NCBI GenBank assembly: GCA_013396995.1
Contig: VWZP01005794.1
Span: 1,251,355-1,315,354, forward strand
Source: Dicaeum eximium
Taxonomy: Eukaryota > Chordata > Aves > Passeriformes > Dicaeidae
Length of the DNA: 64,000 nucleotides
Direction of reading: 5' to 3'
Positions 46,960-58,475 of this stretch are shown piece by piece. A program made the position numbers and the translations under genes. Position 1 is the first letter of the stretch. Each line of letters begins with the position of its first letter. Below the pieces are notes generated by a model. That model ran no database searches and was not told where the DNA came from. It was given only the letters and a program-made list of their open reading frames with translations.

Positions 46960-48083
46960 AGATGAAGTGCTCTGGATCTGAGGATCACATTGTGGGAGGC
47001 AGGTGAACTTTCCTACCCAGCAAGATCTCATAACCAGAGCAGAGGGAGCCACCCCAACCCCATCTCCCACGCAGGGAGTGGTGGAGTTGTGACTCAAAGG
47101 CAACTCTGACTTGCATGGGTGGAGCAAGCAGGAACCATGCCCAGCCCCACCTGGACAAAAGCCACCCCCAGGAAGCTTGTCCCTGACAAATTGTGGGGTG
47201 ATATTGAAGGATCAGAGGGACAGGTGCTAGTGAGGTCCCTCTGCCACTGACTCTGAAATGTGCTGGCCACACCAGAGCACACTTGCAGTCTTACAGAGAT
47301 GAGCCAGGGACTCCTGAGGTAACAGAAGCCAACCGAGAAATAGCAGGGAAATATCTCAAAGGAGTTAAGGGGTACTCCTGTAGGAAGGCAACAGAGCTGA
47401 AAGCCCAGCTGAGGTGCCTTCACACAAATGAACGCAGCACGGACAACGAGGAGAAGCTGGAAGTCACCAAGTGCTGCTGGAAAATCATGCCTGCATCCTG
47501 GGCTGCACCAAAAGCAACAGAGCCATCAGGTTGAGGAAGAGAATACTGCACCTCCTCTCCACTCTTGTGTGACCCCACGAGGAGTACTCTGGGGTTCCCA
47601 GCACAAGAAGGACATTGATCTGTTGGATGAGTCCAGAGGAGGGACACCAAGGTTATTAGAGGGATTGAGCACCTCTGCTTCGATGACTAAGAGAATTGGG
47701 TGTGCTCAGTCTGGAGAAGAGAACGCTTCAAGATGACCTGTGGTCTTCCACTACCTGAAGGGAGCCTGCAAGGAAGATGGGAACATCCTTTTTATGTGAG
47801 CATGTAGAGACATGGCAGAAGGCAATGGTTTTAAACTGAAGAAGAGAAGATTTGGTTTAGGTATTAGGAAGAAATTCTTTGTTGTGGGAGTGATGAACAG
47901 GTTGCCCAGAGAAGTTGTGGATATCCCATCACTGCTGGGAATGCTGGAAATGTTCAAGGCCAGGCTGGATGGGGTTATCAGCAACCTGGTCTAGTGAAAA
48001 GTGTCCCTGCCTGTGGCAGAGGGGTTGGAACTAGATGGTCTTCAAGGTCCCTTCCAGCCCAAACCATTCTATGCTTCTATGAC
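46960..48083 (+). mobile_element. CR1 LINE with internal deletion joining EN start to ORF2 C-terminus
   Basis: The part at about 47390-47455 encodes LKAQLRCLHTNERSTDN. This resembles the start of the CR1 ORF2 endonuclease region ('LKCLYTNARSMGN'). At about 47465 it jumps to the ORF2 C-terminal region (equivalent of 'AAQKANxILGCI'), then SQHKKDIDLLDESRG, the 'RGLEHL' equivalent and the 3' UTR. The 3' UTR includes gttgcccagagaagttgtgg, ttcaaggccaggctggatgg and ttggaactagatggtctt, ending with ATTCTATG/CTTCTATGA octamers at 48083. Most of the endonuclease and all catalytic RT sequence is missing. The left border is uncertain; GC-rich sequence from about 46960 may be the 5' region of the same element. 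The copy is inactive. Confidence 0.85.
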
Positions 48084-49740
48084 ATTGGGAGGGGGCAGGA
48101 TGCTTGGTTTAATTTGAGGAGTAAACAAATTGAAAATAAAACCAGAAAAAGTTCAATTTTGTGAGACAGTAATGCAACTGTGCTTGAAATGGCTATTTTG
48201 TAATTTCTAATTAGTTACACAATATTGAGAGAAACTGATAAAACGAGAAGCTATGAAAAATCATGCTAGTCAGAGAAAATTGAATTATATCAGTAGAAGA
48301 CATATATATCTTGAACATTCCTGTGAGTCAGATTACTTTAAATTCTGAATCCATAAGTTGCTCTGAAACAGTGAAAAAGAAAAAAAAATGTGTTTATATT
48401 AATTTTACAGCAAATCTGTTGAATCATTTAGTCTTCATAAAAATTGGAGCAGCTTCAAGATCGAAAGATTGTTGCAAAGTCCTGAAGGCATCCCATGGGA
48501 AAAGATGGCAGATTTTCATGTATGTTTTTAAGCTATAATTATACAGAATCATAAAATGAGTTTCTTAGGAATTATTTTTGGGGGATACAAGACCAGCTTT
48601 GATGTTTTTAACATTACTTGACCCAATTTAGTGGCATAGTTGACAAGTATTTTGGTGCCTCTGGAGACAGATAATTACTAGAAAGAATGTAGAACTGAGC
48701 TCTGATGATTACTTGTAATATATGATTGTGCTGACTTCAAATGCAAAAATAGATCATATTTGTGTGAAAATCTACCTTGATGAAAAATTGTTCTTATTAT
48801 AGAAATGTTGGAAAGGTAGAATGGTAGAAAAAGATGGGCGTGAAAGCAACATCAGAGTGGAGGGATTATTTCAAGTCAGAGAAAGGCTAAATAATCAATT
48901 ATTAAGTATATGACTCAGTAGATTAAAATTCTTAATAGGGTAGAAAGACTATTGCCTCCAGACATGATATACTTTTGGTGATTTATTTTTAAATAGTATT
49001 ATACTTTATTCTAATATCTTAGTGAAACGTCATAAGATATTATTATTTCATCTGTATTTCATCTAATATTATTATTTCATCTGTACTCTTTTAATCAAGT
49101 TAATGTCAATAGAAAAATTCTATTTTGAACTAGAAGTTTAAAGCAATTCTTGCTTCATTAACAAGAATCCAGGCGTGATATGGATCATTCAGGAACAAAT
49201 TCTGATATTATTGTCCTATACCTGAAGTTCTCTGACCCTGTATTTAGGTGTTGCTAACAGCATGGTTAGAAGAAAGTATTGAGGGAACCAACCTTAGGAC
49301 TGATAAAAACTTTTCCTTATAGATACTATAAATTATTAATAATATATGTGTGTTATAGTCAGTTCCTTATCTCAAAGGCAGATATTGTTCATATCTGACT
49401 CTGTAAAGCTAAATTAGACCCACCATTATTAAAAGTTTCATTTCTAAGTTTTGGAGATGATTTTCAATAGTTTCCAAATTAGGAAATTCTATTCTTTCTC
49501 ACTCATTAAACCTTCTGGAATTTTACTTAACAAGTGAAACATGAGTTGAGGATATCAGTTGATTTCATTCAAACATTAATGACATTTTTATTAACTGAGG
49601 GCCTGAAGTAGATAAAATACACAAAAAAGGTGGCAATCTAAAGTATAATTGTGAAAAAATTATGTTAATGTAAGAAACAATTTGTTGATGTAATTTATAA
49701 TTGAAATTGAACCCTGACACTGAGGGTGAAAAAACCCCCT
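48084..49740. other. AT-rich non-coding stretch
   Basis: No gene is seen. A small duplication of tattattatttcatctgta occurs at 49036-49086. Confidence 0.6.
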
Positions 49741-50782
49741 TGTAGTGGGTTGACCCTGGCTCGATGCCAGACATCCACCAAAGCCTCCCTATCTCTCCTC
49801 TCCACAGCTGGGCAGGGGAGAGAAAAGATAACGGAGGGTTCATGAGTTGAGATAAGGACTGGGAGAGAAATCACTCACCAAATAATGTCACAGGCAAAGC
49901 AGGCTGGAATTAGGCATATTGATTGAATTTATTACTTACTAAATCAGAACAGAATAATGACAAGTAAAATAATACCTTAAGAACACCTTCCTCCCACGCC
50001 TGCCTCCTTTCCAGCCCTACCTCCTCCCCAGCAGCGCAGGGAGATGGGAATGGCCATTATGGTCAGTCGATCACAGGTTGTTTCTGCTGCTGCTCAGGAA
50101 GAGGGGTCCTTCCTCTACTCCAGCTTAGGGTCCCTCCTGCAGAAGATAGTTCTCCATGAACTTCTCCACAAGTCTGCCTTCACAAACTACTGCAGTGTGG
50201 GGGTCACTCTTCCACAGGGTGCAGTCCTTCAAGGATGAAGACCTCATCTGGCTGCTCCAGGGTGGGGTCCTCTCTCCACAGGCCTTCCATGAGGTCACAA
50301 TCTCCTCCCAGGCATCCCCCTGTTCCAGCGTGGGTCTCCTCCATGGGCTTCAGGAGGATTTCTGCATCCCCCTGGACATCCATGTATTGCAGGGGCATAG
50401 TTGTTTCACCATGGTCTTCACCATGGCCTGCAGGGGAATCTCAGTTCCAGCACCTGGAGCACCTCCTGGGCCTCCTTCTGCACTGACCTTGGTGTCTGCA
50501 CAGCTATTCCTTTCACCTGTTCTCACCCTACTCCTCTCTGGCCGCAATTATGTAAGTGCGATAAATTGGTTTTTTCCTTCTTCTCCTTCATCTTGTTATC
50601 CCAGAGGCACTGCCACCATTTCTAATTGGCCCAGCCTTGGCCAGGGGCACATCTGTCTTGGAGCCATCTGGCACTGGCTTTGCGGGGCATGGGGGAAGCT
50701 TCTGGCAGCTGCTCACAGAAGTCACCCCTGCAGCCCCCTCCATTACTAAAACCTGGCTGCACACACCTACTTCAACCCTGCA
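49741..50782 (-). mobile_element. ERVL-type solo LTR
   Basis: About 1,042 bp. It begins TGTAGTGGGTTGACCCTGGC and ends near ttcaaccctgca, giving TG...CA termini. Characteristic blocks are 'gggagagaaaagataac', 'tgagataaggactgggagag', several imperfect 'ctgctccag-gtggg' internal repeats (50230-50340), 'tggagcacctcctgg' and 'ctggcttt-cggggcatggggg' with gaagcttctggcagctgctc near the right end. An AATAAA signal lies on the minus strand at 49933-49928, about 190 bp from the inferred 3' end, so the LTR points left. The flanking 5-mers (cccct and atgtc) do not match, so the duplication has decayed or an edge is misplaced. No retroviral genes are attached. Long frames here (for example 50156-50749) are not protein-like. 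Confidence 0.8.
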
Positions 50783-50828
50783 ATGTCAAAATAGTACAAA
50801 TACAGTATTTTTAATGAGAAAAAAACCT

Positions 50829-50904
50829 AACATTTTTTATTCCATGTCATTATTAACATTTTATTCCATGTCATTATTAACATTTTTTATTCCATGTCAT
50901 TCCT
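50829..50904. repeat. Triplicated 26-bp tandem repeat
   Basis: Three consecutive copies of a unit containing tattccatgtcatt, with lengths 26, 24 and 26 bp. The middle copy lacks two T residues. It starts 47 bp after the LTR. Confidence 0.9.
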
Positions 50905-53379
50905 AAGATCTTGCTAGGGAATTAGGCTGTTGTAAAATTTTAGTCACTTACTGCATTTCTTCAGCATGTGGACAGACATGCACAATCTTAGCTAAATTCA
51001 GGGATATGTAAATAAAACCCTTTCATTAGAAATTATCTCCTGCTTTTAATGGGCTAATAAACAACTCTTCCCTCCCACAGATGGATATTGGATACCTTTG
51101 ATGAGAAATTTGTCTCTTACTATATCAGATTATAAAAATAATCATTAAGATTGATCAAATAAAGCAAAATATATTTATTTTTCACACTGTATGAACCTAA
51201 AACTTTGGAAAAATACATGACACGAATGCCTGAAAATTGTATATAGCTTGTTGCTGACACCTGAAATTGTTCTGAACCAGATTAGATGACACCATAAAAA
51301 GTTCTAAATAACTTCAGGTTACTACGATGTGATTAATCTGTTGTGTGTGTAACTTGGGTGAAACACTCAATCTCTGTTTGCTATTTTCCTTTATCTTTAA
51401 GCCTGGCCTGTTTTTCTGTCACAATGGACATATATTAAGGTGATCTAAGGCTAAAGGTGCTGCAAAGTGCCTAAAATGCATTGTCTTTCTTCTGAAACAA
51501 AGTTATGCATGTTTCAGTCCAAGATCCCATTAAATGATATTTTTCATTAATATGATAATTTTTTTCTAGGGAAAAAAGTACATCTGAGCAGGTTTGGGGT
51601 GTTTTATTGTTTATTGGAGTTTTTTTGTTGTTTGGTTGTTTTTTTGGGTTTTTTTTGTGATGTACTAAACTAATGATTGGTAGGCTATGACACTGGGGCA
51701 TGGGAGAAATGCTTTCTCATCCTGGTCTAGCTTTCTGATTGATCACTGGGCAGATATGCTCCTCTGAAAGATGACTTTTCAAAATCTGCAATATATTGAT
51801 TACCACTTTGTTAAGCAGTCTTTCTGATTAAGAGATTGATTTAAAGAATAAAACATATCAGGTGTTTATTCCGTTTGTCAAAAGAACTGAAAATGCCTAA
51901 TACTTTCTTGACAGTCTCATCCTGAAATAACTTATTTACAAGATGTTATCATTTGAATATATCAATAGTTAAATAAAGGTGAGAAGAAATATTGTTAAAT
52001 TTTCTAACTACTGCTTTCCAGAAAGCTTTGCTGCAGAGCATTCCTCATTTAAACAGTGGAGGTGTTTTATTTATTAAAATACGTTTTAAAATGCATTACA
52101 TTGGGTTTATATAGTGACAAAATTAAGCATGACTTTTTAATAGAATTACTCTTCTTTCTGAATGTTAGGGATGGTTACAAAGCTCTAACATAAACTTCTC
52201 CACAAGGTTGAAGGGAAAGGTTGTACGCAGTACAATTTTGTACACAGTGGCAATTTTGGTATAATTATGACATTGCTCTGAAAAAATGGCAAATCCTTGG
52301 CTAGACTTGAGTATATAGATCTGTAGCAGTAGTGGAAGTCTAAACCCATTGAAGACTGTGTTTTTTGAAGACTTCACCCTTTATCCTCAGAATCTACAAC
52401 TGCAGGCAGCTGAGGATTTACTGTTTTTTCAGTCTATGCTGTCCTGTGAACAACAGTGTGAATACAACCATGGAGGAACACAGCTTTGCTTTAGAAAAGA
52501 ATCCTTCAGCCTGAGTGCCTTGTCCCAGTTCTTTGGCATCCATAACTACATTTCTTTAGTGGATGTAGTTCAAAGGAGATAGAAATTCTCCTAAACTTAC
52601 CACCTACCCTGTGGCATGCACTGGTTGTATTTTTCATTACCAGGCCAGATGATAACTATGTATTCTTCACTTCTTTGAGAACTTACTTCAGCCCTTAATT
52701 TCTGTAGCTATTGTTGTGCTCTATTTAACATAATAGAAAAGGAAAGATGTATTTAAAAACTCTGGTTATTTCACAATAGAACTGGGTCATAAATGTAATT
52801 TTTTTTATAATGGGTGCATTCAATGATAATATAATCAGTCTTAAAATATGCTTTAAAATATGGATTTATAGTTGAAGTGCTGATGCAATTTCTTTTAGAC
52901 AATTATGCCTAAGAAAATGTTATTAGTAAATGAATGCTCTAGATTGTTTGCAAAAGCTGTGTCAATATCTGGGCCACGTTCTCATTCAAAATTCTTCTAA
53001 TTAGGCTCTATTACTTCCTGACAACCATTGCTCAGATTGCAAATGGGTAGGAAAGCAATCAGATATTGTCCTTGAAAGAAATGCAGAAATTGCTTAAATG
53101 TAAAGTGAAATTAGGAAAAAGTTGAGTGCATTCTTAACTACTTTTTAATGCTGTCTTATGAAGGGAAATAAGGAATAGCATCTTTGCATCAGCTTCTCAG
53201 CTTTTTGTAGACAGCCACTCATGACTGATGTGGAATCTACAACAGAAGTTCTATTTTGTTCTAGTTTTATCCGTAGTAGGTAACAGACAGGGTAGGTTTT
53301 TATGTTGATTTTGCTCCTGAGGGTAGGAGCATACCACGTATGCCTATGGTGGCTGCAGTTCATTAGGCTGCCTGACTAA
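50905..53379. other. AT-rich non-coding stretch
   Basis: No gene is seen. A T/G-rich low-complexity patch occurs at 51590-51660. The frame at 52349-52582 has no recognisable domain. Confidence 0.6.
51590..51660. repeat. T/G-rich low-complexity tract
   Basis: Poly-T runs separated by G or GG. The lysine/asparagine-rich minus-strand frame over it is an artefact. Confidence 0.8.
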
Positions 53380-53739
53380 ATCAAACAAACCAGGTTAAAC
53401 CCGGAGATCTGGCAGAAATGTGCAAAACTTATAGATGGGCTGGAACACCCAAGGCAGTGAAAGGTGGATTGGGGACGACAAAATGTTGAAAAACAAAGGA
53501 AGAAGAGCCTGAGTTGCATGTGAACAGGTGGCTGGTGAGTGTGCTTTCCTCTGACTGTGCCTTGTGCTTGATCACTTCAGTCTGTCCTACAGTCTGAATC
53601 AATAGTGTATATAACATTGCCTGTGTGAGTGCTCGTCACTCGGAGCCTCTGTGTGAGCACAAAAGTGAAGCCAGACTAGCAGGTGAGTAGGGTAACAAAC
53701 CTGAGTGCCAGCAGTCGGACTGAGAAGTCATGGGCTCAA
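53380..53739 (+). other. Unclassified segment with TATA-like word, possible LTR or leader remnant
   Basis: The word agtgtatataacattgcctg lies at about 53605 and is followed by gagtgctcgtcactcggagc, a layout reminiscent of a retroviral promoter and R/U5 start. It directly adjoins the ERVL-type LTR on its right. I cannot match it to a family. Confidence 0.25.
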
Positions 53740-54355
53740 TGAGTATGATAGTTTTGTCTGGAAGAGGGTTAATTTTCTTCACAGTACCTGGTATGGGGCT
53801 GTGATTTGGATTTGTGCTGGAAACAGTGCTGATCACCCAAAGATATTTTTGTTATTGCTGAGCAGTGCTTGCACAGAGCCAAATCCTTTTCTGTCCCTCA
53901 CACCACCCAACCAGTCAGAAGGCTGGTGGGAAGAAACACAAGGAATCTGGAGGGGACACAGCCAAAACAGCTGACCCCAACTGATCAAAGGGATATCCTA
54001 CACCATATGGCATCATGCTCAGCATGTAAAGCTGGATGGAGGAAAAGGAAGCAAAGGACATTTGTCACCTTTGAGTGATGGTGTTGGTCTTTCCAAGTCA
54101 CTGCTATGAGTGGTAGAATCCTGCTTTCCTAGAGATGGCTGAACAGCTACCTGCCCATGGGAAGTTGTGAAAGAATTCCTTGTTTTGCTTTGCTTGCATG
54201 TGCAGCCACACCTTTTAAGATGTTTCATTTGTTTGCTTTTAATTGCTTTACCTCTTTAACTGGTTTTCTCTCAACCCACTTTTCTCACTTTTACCCTTTC
54301 AGTTCTCTTTTCTCATTCTATCAGGGGAAAATGAGCTAGTGGTTGCGTGGGGCAG
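53740..54355 (+). mobile_element. ERVL-type LTR (better preserved copy of the 21.8-kb family)
   Basis: Typical blocks in order: gttaattttcttcacagtac (53769), ggggctgtgatttggatttg (53794), gctgagcagtgcttgcacag (53857) and 'cagctgaccccaactgatcaaa' (53969). Next come ccatatggcatcatgctcag (54003), a TATA-like catgtaaagctgg, 'ccatgggaagttgtgaaagaattcc', tgttttgctttgcttgcatg (54181) and a 'cagggg-aaatgagc' end near 54340. Both terminal 5-10 bp are unclear and no target duplication was found. It is a solo LTR with no internal sequence. Confidence 0.8.
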
Positions 54356-55307
54356 TGTCTGAAATTCTGAATAATTCAATTGTCTGCAGCTGCCGGAGAG
54401 GGCAGGGGGGATTCACCTGTGCACACCTTGGCATCTCTGTGCACAGCCTTCTCTAGCAGTCAGTATTAACATGTTTTGACTGTTAAGTGCCTCTGTGTGC
54501 TAGTTTTAAGATCTTGATGGCTAAACAATCTAATATTTCTCAGGTAAGCTGAGATATCTATAGCCATCTTTATTAACTAAAGCCTTCTCTTTAATGTATT
54601 AAACAGAGTGATTTTCCCAGTTAACTATATGTGATCATAAAACCCCAATTTGAAATTCACAGGTGATTCTACTTTTCAGTCATGGTAACTGACTACTGTG
54701 GATAATAAGGTATGATTTCGGTTTTAAATTGTTCTAGAGTGAGAATTTTTGTGAGATTTCTTCCTTCTTCTTGCATGAGGCATATTTTACCTGAATAGGA
54801 ACAATGATGCAGTCAGTCTCCTTCATTACGCTGCATATTTTCATGAATCATAGAGGTCTGAAAATTTGCTAAAAAATTTAGCTGAACTTGGCAAATTACC
54901 TCAAAAAATTAATATGCACAAACAGACAAGATAACATGCTCAGAGAAGATAAAATTAGCTAATGGGACATTCTCACTTCTACTCCACCTCCATATTCACT
55001 TCCTATCAACAGAATCAATTTTTAGGCATAAGAGCGGAATAGCGCTTTCAAAATAGCTCCATGATACTTGTTCTTCCACGTTTCCCCCATAAGAAGCATG
55101 TGACAAACCCTTGTCTGCCCATTACACACCATACTGAGGAATGTTTTCAAGAGTAACTTTAAAATTTTTTATTTATTCATGGTGGTATTTTTTTCTGAAT
55201 TCACAGGTTACTTAGACTTCTCAGTCCTCAGCATTTAAATCTTCATATCTGAGTGCTGAAATTCCAACACTTTGATTTAAAAAATGGCCTTACTTTCTGA
55301 GGTAGTG

Positions 55308-55333
55308 AGTTTCCACTGAAGTCAGTGGAAACT
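55308..55333. repeat. Perfect inverted repeat, 12-bp arms
   Basis: Arm agtttccactga, spacer ag, arm tcagtggaaact. It may be the relic of an old MITE or SINE hairpin, but no flanking element is recognised. Confidence 0.85.
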
Positions 55334-56188
55334 TGTTATTCACTGCTTCTAAAAGCCTACCACCTTAATGCAAGTCTTTAAATTATTATGAGAGACAGGA
55401 TTCTTAAAAGTACCTAAGGGACAAAGTAAACATTTCATTGAAAGTTACTGAAGCTGGTAATTTAGTCTCCTTTGAAATTCCCTTTCAGCAATCTTTTTTT
55501 TCCTAGATTTTTGGAAATTATTTTTTCCAACTAAAGGAACAGGATAAAAAGGATGTGGGAAAAAGTTACTAGAAAAATAAATACTATAATGATGATGATG
55601 AAATACATAAGTATTTAGTCATATAACTATTACAAAATTAATTTGTTTTGTAATTACTGATAGGAATCCAAACAATAAGCTCTGTTTAAGGAAATTCTAC
55701 ATAGAATTTTAATTTTATAAACAGCTTTTAACCCTCCTGAATCTAAGGAGAGAATTTAGTCCATGTCTACACATTTCTGAGAGGGTTCTGTAACTTCTAG
55801 ATAAGGCTTCTCTATCTGGGGTTAGTATCATCACCACTGCTCCTAAAAACTCCTGAATAAGGCTTTATTTTGAAAGGTACCTGATTCTATTGGAGGGAAT
55901 CATAGAAAATCTGAAACCAGGGTCCTCAAAGCATGTAGGTATTATTCCTTCTAATTCCTGTGCCTTCTTAAGGCAGAAAATTGTCTGTTCAAGCATTGTG
56001 TTTCTAGAATTGTGCAGGAAGTTAGTATAAAGGAATTTTTAAAGGGTTTATTCAAATTTGTACCAAGTGAAGTGCTATCTGATTAGCAGAAGCACACTTG
56101 AGACTAAATACAGAGGAAAAAAGGAAGTGGCAAAAAGAAAGGATCTAATGATGTTATTGAGCACTAAGGTTCTGCTCCATTTCTTCTT

Positions 56189-56216
56189 TATTTATTTATA
56201 TCTTTATTTATATCTT
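56189..56216. repeat. TTTA-rich microsatellite
   Basis: TTTA units with two tttatatct repeats. Confidence 0.75.
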
Positions 56217-58379
56217 CTCATTATACTCCTTCCAACTGTTTCTTTAAGGATGGATTTGGGGTCCTTGTTTCAGAGACCAAATTATTTAAAATCTTCTTGA
56301 TATAATCTTGTCCCAGTAATTCCAGCCTAGCCCACTAACAGCAATTAGAAGCCCTGTCATTACGAGAGCTGTCCGTGTAAAAATTACTTGTAGTGCTGGC
56401 ACATTTTCTATCCAGAATTATCAGTTTTCAAATAAACAACATTAAAAAAACCAGCCAAGAACTGAACAAAGACAGAATTTAAATATTTTTTCTCCTTCCT
56501 TGACTTGGCTTAGACACAGTCGTAGTGAATATACTTGTATTAAAACCAGCTATTCTGTGTCAGAAGCTTCCATTTTCTAAGGCTGTTAATGGGAGATTTC
56601 CAACCACAGCCAGTTTGAACTATAATTCTTTATTTTTTAAAAAAGAAAACACATTAAAAGAAACCCCTCGGACTCTCTGGCAAATAGAGTAGTTAGAGTA
56701 ATTTACTGTTCTCTGATGTTCAACAGCTGCATCACATAAAGCATTCCTCATCCCACTGGCAGAGGAATAACCATGAGTTGTTCAATCAAGAAAGGTCATT
56801 CTCACCTTTCAGGAACACATTCTGCTAAATTACAAGTGGTAATGATTGGCCCTAAATAATACCTCTTAACAGACTTAAGACATTTTGTAACTTTTAAAAT
56901 ATAATAATTTTCAAATTACTGATTTTAAATTATACTCCCAAAAAACTATTCCTATATGTGCAACAGTCTTCGGGGGGGGGGAGGGGATATAAAAATAATA
57001 TTTGATTTGCAAGGCTTAAAATATGTGCATTAAATTATTAGTGAAAAAAAACTTCTGCATGCTTGTGTATGCACACAATTGTACATGTATGTATATGATT
57101 CTTTTGCATTCACAGAGCATTACTGATCCTTACCTGACAAGCAAGTATTCATGTGTTCATTCTCACAGTGTGTAAGTACTTTGGGAAATAAAATTTCATT
57201 TTGCCAGAAACATGATAGGTGCTCTCAGAACATGATGAGACAGATCATGCATCTGTGATTGTCATGGTGAATTTAGGGTGAGGGGGCTGAGAGAGCAGGC
57301 AGAACCACTCACTGACATAAAGTCTAACATTCATGGATATATGACTGGCTGGATGGCGATTTCTAGACAAAGACTTATGTTCTACAACACAAACAATATT
57401 CTGCAGGCTGTTGGACACCCATGAGTATATTCCCACTCTTTATCCATTTATTGCTTTTTAAATTTGATTGTCGTTGTAAAATGCTGACAGCCTCATTCAT
57501 CCAAAGCAACCCCAGACCAATCCCTCTGGTTTCCTCCGTATCTGAAGTCAGCTGGGCATTACCTGTGTTACTATCCTCTTCTTGGGCTTCCTACCCCAAA
57601 TAATTTAAAAGGATATAAAAGTACCTCTGGACTTCACTGTCCTGAGTGTTATAGTACCCAATTATAGTTTGTGAGATACAGTCCTGATAATTTGGTGAAT
57701 CTTCCATATAACTTGTTCTGCTTTCCTATTCCAGCATCAGATGGAGTTGGGCAGATAAAGTCTGGACTTTTTTTTATTCTGAGTTGTACTTTTGCATAGG
57801 CATAACCTTGTGATACCTAAAGCTAAAAATTCTCTAGCTGACTAGTTAACCTTGCTAGATAAAACACCTTGTACAACAATAACTGTTTATGACCGGGAAT
57901 GAGCAGGTTATAATTTCCTTATTTTCTCCTGTAAATCAGTACCTGTGCAAGGATTATCATATTCAGAGAGAAATCAACATTTTTCCAAGAGGTTGAGTTG
58001 ACTTAGAACTGTAAACTAGCACAGAAGTTTTTTGCAGTTTAGCTCAAAAGCATAAAGAGAAACAGTGAGGGGCCAGTATTCCTAAATTTCACAAAGTGAC
58101 TTGACTAAAAGATAATTGAAAAGGAGTCTGAGTTCAATTCCTTCTTAATTCAAGATGTGTCATATATGATGCTGTCTTTTGCAAAGGAATCTTTGCATGC
58201 TTGTCCCAGAGTTTAGAGCACTGACTGCTCAATCAAAGTCAGTCTACATTTCATTTGCTTTATTTGGATCATTATTAATTATATCTTGCCTGAAGGGTGA
58301 TACTCCCATCTCTGCTCAAGACTGGCACCTTGTTGAAATAATTTGTAGTCAAGTGAGTAGAACAGTCACCTGAGAAGAA

Positions 58380-58475
58380 AGGAATAAATATATCTTCCAG
58401 CTTTCTAAAGCTAAGATTGTAATTCAGTATTGGTTTGCTACTCCATTGGTGACTTTGGGCCAATTGCTAAATTTT
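58380..58475 (+). mobile_element. Possible MIR relic
   Basis: The phrase tggtgactttgggccaattg, then ctaaattttgttc, parallels the MIR block 'gtgtgaccttgggcaagttacttaacc'. Flanking similarity is weak. Confidence 0.35.

Larger units (their letters stand above)
54356..58379. other. AT-rich non-coding stretch
   Basis: No gene is supported. It contains a 12-bp-arm inverted repeat (55308-55333) and a TTTA-rich patch (56189-56216). The part at about 56520-56900 looks like a possible conserved element, with cagctgcatcacataaagca and aagtggtaatgattggcc. Confidence 0.5.

Noticed and set aside
46861..47127. 88-codon minus-strand frame
   Set aside because: Its end is a CV/TH-type translation of the TG/CA microsatellite, and the rest is antisense to CR1.
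50156..50749. 197-codon plus-strand open frame
   Set aside because: It lies inside the ERVL-type LTR, antisense to its inferred transcription. The GC-rich LTR sequence is simply low in stops.
55840..55930. Additional CR1 3' end (gaatcatagaaaatctg)
   Set aside because: Only one octamer-like word is present and no downstream CR1 UTR blocks follow.
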